Positions 33,276-44,727 of a DNA stretch of 64,000 nt are shown here, in pieces. The notes under the pieces were generated by a model. It ran no database searches, had not been told where the DNA came from, and was given only the letters and a program-made list of their open reading frames with translations. A program made the translations under genes and the position numbers. Source of the stretch: Rehmannia glutinosa (Eukaryota; Streptophyta; Magnoliopsida; Lamiales; Orobanchaceae); the NCBI GenBank assembly GCA_016081115.2, contig JABTTQ020002200.1, positions 50,454-114,453 on the forward strand, in the 5' to 3' direction. The number at the start of each line of letters is the position of its first letter. Positions within the stretch are counted from its first letter, which is position 1.

Positions 33276-33288
33276 GGCTCTTATACCA
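33276..33288 (-). promoter_or_regulatory. Primer binding site of the antisense copia
   Basis: On the minus strand TGGTATAAGAGCC adjoins the 5' LTR. It matches the initiator tRNA-Met site TGGTATCAGAGCC but for one base. Confidence 0.88.
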
Positions 33289-33449
33289 TGTAATGCAATG
33301 TATTTCGAATGTGTTTTATATTCCATTGATTACAAGGTACACTTATATACAAGTTGAGAGGAACCAAAATAAGGAAACTAAATCAATAGGCTAATCTACG
33401 GGATTCTAATTATCTCTAATTGATATACAATATCTATACTATATTAACA
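33289..33449 (-). repeat. 5' LTR of the antisense copia
   Basis: It is 161 bp, the partner of 28951-29112. It adjoins the primer site on its left. Confidence 0.93.
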
Positions 33450-36400
33450 AAGATTGCGATGCGGATGTCGCTACTCATTGCCACCTTCCTTCAAGTGGGT
33501 TGAAGGAAATTCTGAAAAAGATGTCAACTGGCTTCGCGGCATGGAAGGAGATCACCAAGCTAGAGTCATTTTGCTAAATTTGCTATTTGCCCCAAGAAGT
33601 CGCTCATCAGGGACGACTATAATAAGCTAATGGATGTTGTGTCCAAGTGTGTGGACATGAAGTTTGGTAGCTTCAATTAGCATTTTGTCGGATGAAGTAG
33701 CGGTTATAACTACTATAATGGAAGAAAAGAAAGTGAATGGGCGAGTTCATCTTGGCCGAATCTGTCGAACGTAATGAACAAGGCTATTGCGATGATGGCT
33801 TGTTCGTTAGCTCGTTGCGGTATGGCCTTGCGATTGGCCATTTGATGGAGGTGAATGGCATTCCTCTCGGGAATGGGAAACACTTCTATGTCAACAAAAA
33901 GATGTTCAAGGCGAACCTCTCACGCCTGCAGGCAAGCCCATGCAAGAAAGGCCGACACCGGTGAAGGTGAGTCGGTGACCCCTATCCACGAGGACACTGC
34001 TGCCGCAGAATCGCAAAGGCTACCTCTCCAAAGCCTGCGCATAAGAAGAAAAAAAAAGCTGTTGTAGCAAAGCCTACCCCTGCCCCACATGACTATCGAA
34101 GACCCAACACTGCCCCAAAGAACCGAGGCGAGAAGGATACTCCCGCACCTTCTCCGGTGAAAATGAAAAACGTGCTCGATTGTGCCTCGTAAGCAGTGCG
34201 ATCAAGAAGATAAAGATGGTGGAGCTAGCCGCCATCAAGGAAGTGAAGAATGAGAGATTCCTCTTGTCAAAACAAAGAGAAGACGATTAATAAGAAGATC
34301 TGTCTTGGAAAAGCCAATCGAAGTCGGCACTCACGTTGAAAAGGAGATCGCTAATGTAGAGGAGCAACAATCTAAGCAAGTTGAAGGTGGTAAGGAAACC
34401 ACGGCTCTTGAAGTCGAGAAGACTGGCGATCAAGGTCATCGACTATGGAAGAAACAACTCTTCGTGAGACAGTTGAAGAACAAGAAGTGGAGACAGCTGA
34501 CCAGTCTGAGGAGTTAGCTATCAACTCCTCTCAAACTGATGCTAGAACCATTGAGGAGGAGAGGGCTCCCCTTAAGCCTATATAGGAGGAGGACGACGAT
34601 CTTGTAATGTTGCCTCCTGCCTATCCTGACATTCAAGAAAGGCTAAGGATCTGGAGGCACTGGAAGTTGAGCTATGCCAGGCACCAATTCCAGAGTCCAT
34701 AATTTGTCGAAGAAGAAGAGGAGCTTCTAAGATTCTTGGGAAACATCTCTGTTAGCCCAACCCTCGACCCAAATTTTTGCACGTCTATTCTTTATGAGAA
34801 GAAGGACAAGGAGAAAGCTAAAGACAAGGCTAAGGCAAAGGCTGTTGAGGAATCTCTAAAACCTCACACATGTTTCCTTAAAGAATGGCCAGAGCATGCC
34901 CAACAGTCAGCCATCAGTGATAGTGATGTTGAAGAAATCGACCATGCTGATGCAGTGGAGAAGGCTGAGTTGAGGCAAGCTTTGAAGGAATCCTAAGTGC
35001 TGCACAAGTGGAGAATGACAAAGGGCCAAGGAGAATCTTTTTCCATAATGATTACTCCTAGCCCATATATAATGGAGGTGGTAAGAACAATTGATGCTAC
35101 CACATCTCCGTGCACTCCGAGGATGAAAATTCAGGAAGAATGGCGATGAAGCTAAGGAAGGTGATGTAGATGGCACCTAGCCAAGCTAGTATTTGAAGAA
35201 GGTGTTGAGACACCTGCCCAAATGGCTGATAACTCAAAAGGAATCATAATCGTGTCTTAGGTTTCGAGTGACCCCACTACTTGAGACTCAACTAGTACGC
35301 CAACTGAGGGGAAAACTCAAACCACCACAGCCGGGTCGGAGGAGGCTGTGGGAGACTAAATAAAAGAGAAGTTAGGAGGCGAAGTTGAAGTACATCAGAC
35401 TGAGGTTAATGAGGCTCGAGCGGTTTTGGCCATCTACCACTTGATACTTTCACCGCCATGCAAAGCCGATGAATTCTTTGCACAAAGCAAAAGGCAAATG
35501 ATGGTATTGAGGCCACGGGAGTTTAGACTCTTGGCCATGAAAGTGCAATCCAAGGAGTTGAGACTCCGATGTATGCCACCAAAGACCCCAAAGCGGCTCC
35601 ATCTTGAAGGATTTTGTCGAAGACAGATACAATTGAGACTGCAAAAGGGAATGCTGAAAGCCCATCAGCGGTTGAGACTGCTGAGGGTAATGAAGGACTA
35701 GAGGAGGTTGAGACTTCCCTAGTTAAAAAGGTCGATGAACAAGTGCCATCCCCTCAGGAAGAAATCATCGAAGAATAGGAAATAAGTGCTCTTCATGATT
35801 CCCAAGAGAATGTTGATGTTGAATTCTTTAGAACCCATGATGACGCTGAGTCCAGTCCAATTGAAAAATCATCCCAGGACAAAGCTGACAAGTGGGCACT
35901 GGCAAAACGGAGGCAAGCAAGTGACAAAGCTACTCCGGTCAACTTTACAATGGTTGATGGCCCACCTCCCATGGTGCCATCACCTTCCAATGACGCTGAT
36001 GAGTCAGCCGAGGAACAGTCAACTCAAAAGAAAGCTCCTACTGATGCCGAAAACACTGTTAAGACAACTGAGGATCAGTCAGCTCAGCAGGCTAACACAA
36101 CTGCACAAGATGCTAATGAGTCTAAGACAACTGAGGCACACAAAGCTGAGGAAATTTTGAAGGAAAAAGGAAAGGCTCCACAGGTCGAGGATGTGGAAAT
36201 TCCTATTTTTCCAGAGGATCTTTTTCGACTACTTTCCTTTTGAGGCACATGTACCCTTGGAAGCAGAGTCAGCTGCTGAAAGTGTGAGATACACCGTCCA
36301 AGTCCCAACTGAAGAACTTGGAAATACTGCTGATACAACAATGGTGTCGATTAGGTTTGATTTTGATGCTGTGTGGCCAGAAGAGCAGTCCGCTGATGTA

Positions 36401-37852
36401 GCTGACTTTCGTAAGCCTTCAAGGCCACTTGGCGGAAATTGAAAACATGGAACATGGATTCACAACAATCAACCAATGGCTTGACAACCGCAATGCAAAC
36501 ATCACAGAGACATCCGAGGAACTGTTCTAAGGATAAGGGAATGGATTGGGCAGACTAAAGCTTTGAGGCGTGAGCATGTCACATACTTTAAATCCCTATT
36601 TGCAAAAATGGTGATCTAGAGCTCAGAGAACGCCAAGTTTCATCAGCGTCAAAGGGATCATATCTTCAGGATGGATCAATCTCACAAGAGCGATATGGAG
36701 TTGCTCAAAGCTCAACACAAGTCAGAACTTTAGAAAATGGAGGCCAATATGCTAATGACATCAGAGACGAAGGCTCTACGATCTGAATTTCGAGCAACAT
36801 ACTCCAATAGTCATGACAAGCATGACATGACCAATAATAAGATTGATCTACTCCTTGGTGGAGTGTTCCCTCAACTAGATCTACCCCTTGGTGATGATGC
36901 CAAAAAGGGGGAAGATGAAAGTAAACAGTAAAGAAGTTATAAGGATAGAAGTAAAGGGGAAGCAAGCAGCAAGGGGGAAGACAGTGATGTGAAAAAGCCA
37001 CCACTGAAGATTATGCTTGGTAAGACCCCTCATCAAGGTGAAGTGTCTCCATTCTCACCAACTACCTAAAGAACGTCTATTGAAGAAAAAGTTGATTTGG
37101 CGTACAAAAAGTCAAGACAAGCCATTGATGCGAATTTGAGAAGGTAGGCCGAGAAACATTCGGAAAGAATTGAAAATTTGAAAGCAAGGTATGAAGGCCC
37201 CCTAGCTGGACTGTTAAAGAACTCCCCAGCTGTGAGACCCCCCCGCGAGATTACATTGCTTGTTGCAAGATCTGAGCCGAGATCCCTAGAGGAGTTTCAA
37301 ACTCTATCTGCAGAAGGATATTTCAAGAACATGACTCTACCCCAGGCGTGGGATCTATATTGGGAGAAAGGACTCAACTTATGTAAATCGGTGATAGGCG
37401 CGAGTTAGAAGCGATCGGCCAATTGCAAAACACCCGTACAATACACTCTTAGAGGAGGAGCTGAGTCGCAGTGAGGAAGGGGAAGGTTTGGCAGTGGTGG
37501 AAGAGGCGGAGGTACTCCATCACAACCAAGACCAAAGGATGTTAGATATGTTGATCCGCAGAAAAAAGGGAATCAACTACTGGGACGGGTTTGATAGTCT
37601 TGCAAATATAGAAGTTGAGAGGAATAATGAAGAGGTTAGGAGGAGGCAATAAGATGAAAATGAAAGGCTCAACCGTGAATGGGAAGAGAGGCAGAGAAGG
37701 GAGGACCCTGCTGCCATACGAGCCTACAAAAAGAAGAAGAGGGAGGAAGAAGACAGAAAGAGGAGAAGAGCTGAAGAAGACATGAGAAAAGCTGAGGATG
37801 AACCTAGAAAAAGGAAGCAGCCGAGGTGTTGAAGACGGTTGAACCACTTTAG

Positions 37853-38154
37853 TGTATCTTACTTAGTTGTAAGTATTTTGTAATATCACAAAGCTACGAG
37901 CCATTGTTGTACAATTTTTAAGGCTCGATACATTTGTATAAGATTCCATAACTCACGATACATTTGTATAGACATGTATAACCCGATACATTGTATATGT
38001 TATCTTTTGTAAAAGCTTTCTAAAGTGCGTTTGTAAAAGTACAAGAATGATATGTTCAAATAAAATTGACATATTCTACACATACATTCTTTATTCTTGC
38101 ACTATTTACTTTTGTTGTATTTATTTAAGTTTTGGCAACATCAAAAGGGGAAAT
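37853..38154 (+). other. Family A 3' noncoding region and polypurine tract
   Basis: No gene is seen. A degenerate word CGATACATTTGTATA recurs three times near 37925-38000. The stretch ends with AAAAGGGGAAAT, the likely polypurine tract, directly before the LTR. Further purine tracts (AAAGGGGGAAGATGAAAG, AGGGGGAAGACAG) occur inside the extra ORF at about 36903 and 36972. Confidence 0.7.
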
Positions 38155-39493
38155 TGTTAGGAAAATTTATGTTTAGATTTTGATGATACCAAGTAAAACT
38201 TAGATTAGGAAGTTGGCAACCCATTTTCTATGTAATTCAACTTGTAATAGATAAAGTATAAGTCGAGTTGAAGCTCGGTGGAAGATTACAAGCGTCGTCA
38301 AGATCGGAGAGAAGAACTATGAGAAGCAAATTGAAGACTCGGTCGAAAAGTTGATTTCGGTCGGTGACAGCTAAGTCATTCCAAAATGATTGGAATCAAA
38401 TGTCAAAGAGGTATGCAACTGACATGACTTGAAGAAAGCTGAAAGATATCATTTGTCAAGACAAATCAAGTTTTTGCTAGAAATAGGCATGTGTTTGCCG
38501 CCAAAGAATAAAGCTGTTTCTTTGAAAGAGTGCAAAAGCAAGGAACGAATGAGATGTACGAAAACCTGCGAGAGATTAAGGAAAGGCTGCAGAGCATTTA
38601 ATTCATGGTACGATCCACATCTATTTCGCAGAACAAGACAAGCCAACAACATACGAGTGTGGTTTGAAATTTGTGTCTATCTCTTTAATGGACATAATTT
38701 CAAATGTGCACTATAAAAGGTGATGAAGCAAGTGAGAGAAGGTTACGATTTACAAATTTTATAAGACTATCAAGCGATCAAGCAAGCAAGAACACGCAAA
38801 TTCTCTCAAGCTTTTCAAAGTAATCCTCAAGCCTAGTTTGAAGGAATTCAATCCAACACATTGAGTGAAGGAAAGATTACTTCATCGAGTTGAAGAGGAA
38901 AACCTGTTTAAAGAACAAAAAGGGTCTACTCTCCAAGGTTGAAAGAGAAGTAGTAAGGTTCAAGTTCAAACCAAATGCTTTAGACTCGTTGGAGGGCTGT
39001 TTAAATAAATCCAAGAGTTTGAAGGAGCTGAAGTAGCAAGACAATTGTTTTGTGAAGAAGCTAAGTCGGGAGCGAGCATGATGTGTGATCGAAGGCGACT
39101 CGGACTGTTGTATCAAGTTACTTAGTGGATTCCTATAGGAGTTGGAGAAGAGTGGATTAGAGGAATTACTCCATCCTCGAACTTCTATGAAATTGCTTGT
39201 GTCTTATTTACTTTATATCATATTTAATTCTTACATTTATTTTATATCTGTTGCTAAGTTAAAATTGCGGAACTCTGCTGATAATAGCTATTGCTAAAAC
39301 AAGTTATATAAAGCAAGTTTAAAATCGTAAGGGCGTGTAAGCCAACCTAGTTGTCCTCAGTGTTAGTGACGACTAAGGACTAAACCTGATTTGAGTTAAC
39401 TCAAAAAATAGTTTAAAAGGACTAAATCGAAAAATTGGTAAAGTTTATTCAACCCCCATTCTAAACCTTACACATCACCCCTTGGGACCTACA
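38155..39493 (+). repeat. 3' LTR of family A (plus copy)
   Basis: It is 1,339 bp and collinear with 14639-16111 but about 130 bp shorter through several small deletions. The TATA box CTATAAAAGG lies at 38711-38720. Confidence 0.92.
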
Positions 39494-39498
39494 AATGT

Positions 39499-40030
39499 GA
39501 ATGCAAATTTGGATGTGTTTACCAAATTAATTCAGGACATTAAATTGATTGGTGATTAAAATATTGATGATTATACTCCGATTGTGCTTTTGAATGCTAT
39601 TCATGAGTCTTATAGTGATGTTAAATCGCTATTAAGTATGATAGGGATACGATCACACTTGACCTTTGTTGTGAATAGTCTTAAACGCAAGGAATTGGAT
39701 TTAAAAGTTAATAGAAGTTCTAGGAAAACCTTTGGTGAAGTTATGCATGTGAGGGGACATTCTCAAAAAACAGGTTTAATAAACCCGATAATAATAACAA
39801 TAAGAAATTTGCTAAGAAAAGAGAAAGAGTAAGTCTTGGTCTAAGTCTAGCCTAAAAATCAAAAGTGCTATGAATGTGGTTAAAGTGGTCATTATGTTAG
39901 GGAATGCCTTAATAAAAGAGGTAATCAAAATTTTAAAAATCACCAACCAAATGATCATGCTAATATGGCTTCTACAAGTGAAAATGTGGTGATGTTTTTA
40001 TGGTTCATGAAAATTGTGTTTTGTGAATTC
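39499..40030 (+). pseudogene. Outer copia gag, second part
   Basis: The frame resumes with NANLDVFTKLIQDIKLIGD and LLNAIHESYSDVKS, then VVNSLKRKELDLKVNRSSRK. The zinc knuckle is visible as KCYECG, a stop TAA in place of a residue, and SGHYVRECLNKRG (about 39868-39925). Confidence 0.85.
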
Positions 40031-41180
40031 TGTGCATTCAAATTATGCATGTGAATCGAATGGCTTATTGATTCTACTTGTACTTTTCATATGACACCAT
40101 TTAAAAGGTTGTTTTTTAATTACAAAGAAGTATTGCATGGTTCGTGTCGATGGTTAATGGCTAGCTATGTTTTGACTTTGAAAAATGTGAGGCATGTGCT
40201 TGATTTGTGTAGCAATCGATTTCTTGTCTTTGCTCTTGAGGATGATGGTTTAGAGGGAAAATGAGGAAAATGCTTAATGAAAAATTCCAAGGGGAATTTG
40301 GCAATGTTCAAAGTGTTAAAAGGAGAAATATGTATGTTTGCATTCTTTGAATCGAATCTTACTTGCAAAAATTCTGTGAATGTTGTGAATGCCTCGAAAA
40401 TGACAAAAGCGATTTATGGCATAAACGTTTAGGTCATATTAGTGCTAAAGGTCTTGAAATTTTGCATAACAATGGCTATTTTGGGAAAAGATAAACTGTC
40501 TTATATGCCATTTTGTGATTCTTGTGTTCTTGGGAAACAATCTAGAGTGAAATTTCCTATTTCCCTTCCCCGAACAAATCTTCGTGTTGAAATTCTTGAG
40601 TATTTGCATGCCGATGTGTGGGGTCCTACGAGTGTTGCTACTCATGGTGATTCTAGGCCTTTCTTGTCTGTTATTCATGATTTTTCAAGAAAAGTTTGGG
40701 TGTTTTTGTTGAAAAACAAATCGATGTGTTTGATGTATTTAAACAATGGAAAACTTTAATTGAAAATCAAAAGTAAGAAAATTAAAATCCTACGAACCGA
40801 TAATGGACACGAATTTTGTAATTAATTTGTTTGATAACTTGTGTGCTGATTCTAGTATAAAAAGGCATAAAACAGTCCCATATACACCGCAACAAAACGG
40901 TGTGGCGGAACGAATGAATCGAACTTTACTTGAAAGGGTGAGAAGTGTGCTTGCTTGTTACGGACATTCAAAAAGGTTTTGGGGTGTCGTTTTAAGCGTT
41001 GCTTATGTGATAAATCGATCTCCTTTTGTGCCTTTGAGTGGTAAAATACGAATCTATGTTTACGGGTATGTAAATTGATTTTCTAACTTGAAAGTGTTTG
41101 GGTGTTCTGCGTTTGCTCATTAAAAACCTGATAACTTAAACCTAGGGCTGTAAAATGTGTTTTTCTTTGGTACCCTGAAG
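40031..41180 (+). pseudogene. Outer copia protease and integrase, decayed
   Basis: Protease is marked by WLIDSTCTFHMTPFKRLF (about 40060-40125), with Gly replaced by Thr after Ser. Integrase words are WHKRLGHISAKGLEILH, CDSCVLGKQSRVKF, HADVWGPTSVATHGDSR, the second Asp in RTDNGHEF, and YTPQQNGVAERMNRTLLERV with the Glu. Several frame changes occur (near 40440, 40740, 40860, 41070). Confidence 0.87.
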
Positions 41181-43110
41181 GTGTTAAAGGTTATAGGCTA
41201 TGGTCAAAATCGGAACCTGGTTTTAAAGTGTTAATTAGTAGGGATGTGACATTTAATGAATTTTAAATGCCTTGCTTATCGTGCCTATGTCGATTCGAAA
41301 ATAGTACACGATAAGGTGGAGCATGTTCTAGTTTGGATATTTTTTCGTGATCTTTGATGTGCATGATAACAAAGTGAAAATATACCTGAAACTGAACCTA
41401 TTTTGCATGAAAATGAACCTTTTTGTCTGAAAATCTTGATGATGCTGCTATGCATGATGAAATATTTGATGAAAATGAACCGAGAAATTAAAAATATGCA
41501 TGATTATCAACTTGTTAGAGATAGGTCAAGAAGAAACATTAGACAACGGCTAAGTTTGATGATTTTCATATGACTTCATTTATTTTCAGTGTGTTTGACT
41601 CTATTGACAATTACCCGAGCCTAAATTTTATGAAGATGCTTTAAAATCTAAAAATTCTCATTGAGTGCTTAAATGCTATGAATGATGAAATGAATTTTTG
41701 CATATTAACAATACCGGATTCTTGTGCCTAAACCCGCTTATTGTTTTGTTGTGGTCGTAAATGGTTGTTTAATGTCAAGAATGAATGTGAATCTGTTAGA
41801 TTTAAAGCTAGGTTAGTGGCTAAGGGATTTACTCAAAAAGGGGGATAGATTATACAGAAATTTTTGCTCATGTTGTGAAGTTTACCGTCCGAATTATGCT
41901 TGCCTTATGTGCTCGATTTAATTGGGAATTAAAACAAATGGATGTCAAAACGCATTTTTGCATGGTGATTTTGATGAAAAATCTATAAACCTCGATTTTG
42001 TTTGTTTGTTTAAGAAACCTCTTTATGGTTTGAAACTATCTCCTAGACAATGGAACAAAAAATTCGATGAGTGCATGCTTTCTTTAAAATTTAAAAGAAA
42101 TTCTTATGATCATTGCTTGTATTTCAAAGAAGATGCTAATGTTCCTGTTTTCTTGTTAATCTATGTGGATGACATGTTGATTAATTTGCGTAAACATCGT
42201 TGAACATGTTCAAAATTGTATAAGTGCCAAATTTTACATGAAATATCCAGGAGATGCACAAAGGATTCGTGGCATGAACATTGTTAGAGATAGAAAAAAA
42301 TCTACTATTTTTCTAAAACATATTTCTTATGTTGAAAAGGTTTTGAGTAAATTTTCCATGGCTGACTCTAAACCTGTGAATGTGCCTTTGGCTGGTCATT
42401 TTCTATTGAGTAAAGAACAGTCTCCTAAAACTGTCCATGAAATGAATTTTATGAAAAATGTGCCTTATTCAAATGTTATAGGATCTGTTATGTATTTGAT
42501 GGTTAGTACTAGGCCATATATTACGTATGATGTGAGCTATTTAAGTCGTTATATGTTTGACCCAGGTATGCCTCATTGGAATGTTTTGAATTGGTTGTTA
42601 AGGCACTTGAAACTTTATGTGAATTTAGGGATGAAATTTATTAAATCTGCTGAAGGTATTAAATTAAAAGGTTATGTTGATTCCAACTATGCTAATTATA
42701 GAAATAAAGAAAGTCAACAACTTTGTATATTTTTACTTTATGTGGTTCTTGTGTGAGTTGGAAATCTCAGTTACAAAATATTGTTGCTTTGTCTACGACT
42801 GAATCTGAATATGTTGCTATAACCGAGGCCTTAAAAGAAGCTATTTGGTTAAAAGGATTAATATCTCAAATTGGCTTTCTTAAAGGTGATGTTGTTGTGT
42901 TTTTTCGATAGTTATTCGAATTCAAGCGTGTAAAAATCACATTTTTTCATGATAGGACTAAATATATTGATGTTCGATTTTATTATAATCGTGATGTTGT
43001 TGCGAAGGGTATAGTTTGTCTTGAAAAGATACCGTCCGAATTTAACCGCAAATATGGGAACAAAGTGTTTACTGTTAGTAAATTTGTCTTGTCTAAAAAT
43101 TTTAAATTTT
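41181..43110 (+). pseudogene. Outer copia reverse transcriptase and RNase H, decayed
   Basis: The RT shows KARLVAKGFTQK, a broken DYTEIFAHVVKF, ALCARFNWELKQMDVKT, FLHGDFDEKS, YGLKLSPRQWNKKFDECM and the catalytic YVDD (LLIYVDDMLI, about 42160). The frame 42238-42756 continues through SNVIGSVMYLMVSTRPYITY and LKGYVDSNYANYRNKES. RNase H goes on shifted as SWKSQLQNIVALSTTESEY and ends near 43110. Many indels. Confidence 0.87.
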
Positions 43111-43299
43111 GATACATGTGATTGAGCGTAAACTTGTGGTTGTTTGGTTTTTTCGATTATAGCTTGTTGTGTGCATGTTATAATTAGTTATTGTACTGTG
43201 TGTGCAATAAATAAATGAAAAAAAAAAAAAACGGCGATGATGATAACTTTTATGTTACCCTAGAGTCTTGTGAACCGACATTTGACCCAAGGTGGAGAA
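43111..43299 (+). other. Outer copia 3' noncoding region with polypurine tract
   Basis: A short noncoding tail with a 13-bp A run near 43218-43230. It ends with CCAAGGTGGAGAA, the probable polypurine tract, at the LTR edge. Confidence 0.7.
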
Positions 43300-44393
43300 T
43301 GTTAGTTTTGTGGCCCAAATGCCTTTGTGGTATTTTTGGTAGCCCAAAACTAATCATCTAAAAAGGCCCAATTGTTGCCCGCCCATTTAAGCGGCTTGAT
43401 TGTTTGGTACGGGTCACTTAAACCCGAATTTATTTGGCCCGCGGATCCTCGAGGCTTGTTTTGGACCCTTCAATTTAGGGATCTAATCTCGGCCCTCCAT
43501 CTCTCCCTTTTATATTCATCCCACTAAACCCTAATAAAGTGAACTCTCTTATCTTTCCTCAACACACCAACGACGCCTCTCTTTTCACTTTGCATTTTCA
43601 TATTTTTTCCCCTGCCCTTTTTCCATCTTGCTTAACTCCTTTTTCTTTGTGAATCAAGAGTTCTAGCTTGACTTAACCAGCAGGTTGTGTTCGGGCTTCC
43701 ATTGTTGTGAGTTTGACCGATCATTTTGAGATTTTCCTTTGTGGTTTGAGTGTGAGGTTTTGGAGGGTTCGCTTGGTAGAGATTCGGGTGAGATAGGGAT
43801 CCTTTGTGGGTTTTTGTTTGGGGCTCTTTGTGGGCGTTTTGGTAGCTTGGGCCGATTCGGGCGTATCTCTCATTATTGGTTGAAGCCTTGGCTTGCTTGA
43901 CTCTTTGTGGGGGTGTTTCTTCTTCAGTTTTCTGAGTCGATTCCATGTCCCATTGTTGTCCATTTTGAACGTTACTTTGGAGCTCGATTCGGCACTGTTG
44001 AAGCAAGGAGCTGAAACACAGTGATATCTTTCCTATTCTTGCTTTCAGTTTTTATTTCTATTTTTTCAGCTTTTACTGATTTCTCTTTTGCCTTTTTTGT
44101 GGCAGCAGTTCAGGCCTTACAAGTTCGTTTTTCAGTCGGCTCCTACGATCTTAAAGGGTTTGGTATTTTTCTGTAGCTTTTAGCTTCTTTGCTTTGGTTC
44201 TTGAATGGGAAAGTGCCTTCCCTTATGCGTTTGTATTGCTCGCCTCTACAATGTAATTTACTGCTTTTATAGGAATCGGTGAGTAATCCCTAATCCCTAT
44301 CTCGTACGCTATATATTGTATTAGTTAAATTCATTAGCTTTTGTAATATTCGACTATGGCTTTTATGGACGACGGTGGGGTCGATACCTAACG
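43300..44393 (+). repeat. 3' LTR of the outer copia
   Basis: It is 1,094 bp and collinear with 12750-13815, with an extra AT-rich segment near 44315-44350. The target-site copy GGGTG follows at 44394-44398. Confidence 0.9.
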
Positions 44394-44430
44394 GGGTGAA
44401 TGAATTTCAATTCTCAACTGATATTAAAAA

Positions 44431-44727
44431 GGGATAATTATAAAACTACCCTTGAGGTTTGGGTTAATTACAAAAAAAACCCATATATCTTTGAAAATTA
44501 CAAAAAAACCCATGAGGTTTGATTCTGTATAATACTTTACACCTTCATAAGAAAAACCTTCATAAGCAAAAACGTTTTAGACACCTCCTTAATTATATTT
44601 GTAAAAACATTGTAATTACCTCCTTATATTAATACATAATCAAACCTCAATGAGATTTTTTTGTAATTTTCAAACATTTTGCTTTTTTTAATTACCCAAA
44701 CTTTGGGGTGGTTTTTGTAACTATCCC
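44431..44727. mobile_element. MITE with long terminal inverted repeats, copy 2
   Basis: The ends are GGGATAATTATAAAAC and GTTTTTGTAACTATCCC. The arms share the words of the copy at 11490-11766 (AATTACAAAAAAACCC, GAGGTTTGATT) but the centre differs. It lies only 32 bp after the end of the outer copia. Confidence 0.75.

Larger units (their letters stand above)
28951..33449 (-). mobile_element. Ale-like copia retrotransposon, antisense, inserted in the family A extra ORF
   Basis: It is 4,499 bp with LTRs of about 161 bp at both ends and AAGAT duplicated at 28946-28950 and 33450-33454. The PBS adjoins the right LTR, so it reads right to left. Gag, protease, integrase and RT are present. RNase H and the polypurine tract are missing or decayed near the left LTR. 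Short LTRs and the gag wording suggest the Ale/Retrofit lineage. Confidence 0.94.
28688..37852 (+). pseudogene. Family A extra ORF (env position), unknown protein, split by a copia element
   Basis: The coding parts are 28688-28950 and 33455-37852, together about 4.7 kb (roughly 1,500 codons). The start is MALGYDFVKMVEQIHSS. The first ~300 codons look globular (EEVSMFYMNVEVHDGE, MDVVSKCVDMKFGSFN, DGLFVSSLRYGL). Later come Lys/Pro/Ala-rich and Glu/Thr/Gln-rich low-complexity tracts, a conserved segment (RPPREITLLVARSEPRSLEE) and a charged coiled coil (KKKREEEDRKRRRAEEDMRK) before TAG at 37850. The region from 33455 on has many stops and shifts. No env features (signal peptide, clear transmembrane segment) are evident. 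I do not recognise the function. The N-terminal part recalls hypothetical proteins annotated in other asterid genomes. Confidence 0.7.
14639..39493 (+). mobile_element. SIRE-like copia 'family A', plus-strand copy, itself carrying two nested elements
   Basis: The LTRs are 14639-16111 and 38155-39493. Target-site copies are GATGT (14634-14638) and AATGT (39494-39498), one base apart. Without the nested elements the copy is about 12.7 kb, very large for copia. Gag with a coiled coil and a CCHC remnant, integrase, RT and RNase H are followed by a spacer and a 4.7-kb extra ORF in the env position. A second copy lies at 50805-61832 on the other strand. RT tracts such as FDETFAPV and MDVKSAFLNG.LDEEVYVKQPPGFE suggest the SIRE (Sirevirus) group. 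Confidence 0.93.
12750..44393 (+). mobile_element. Outer Tork-like copia retrotransposon, split by a 24.9-kb nested insertion
   Basis: LTRs at 12750-13815 and 43300-44393 match each other. The element is flanked by GGGTG at 12745-12749 and 44394-44398. Without the insertion (14639-39498) it is about 6.8 kb, a normal size for a copia element with 1.1-kb LTRs. Gag is cut after the codons for LDLNKD and resumes at 39499 with NANLDVFTKLI. Protease, integrase, RT and RNase H follow, all with stops and indels. The RT and integrase wording (DVKTAFLHGD, YTPQQNGVAERMNRT) suggests the Tork/Tnt1 lineage. I infer that from recognition, not a tree. Confidence 0.93.
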
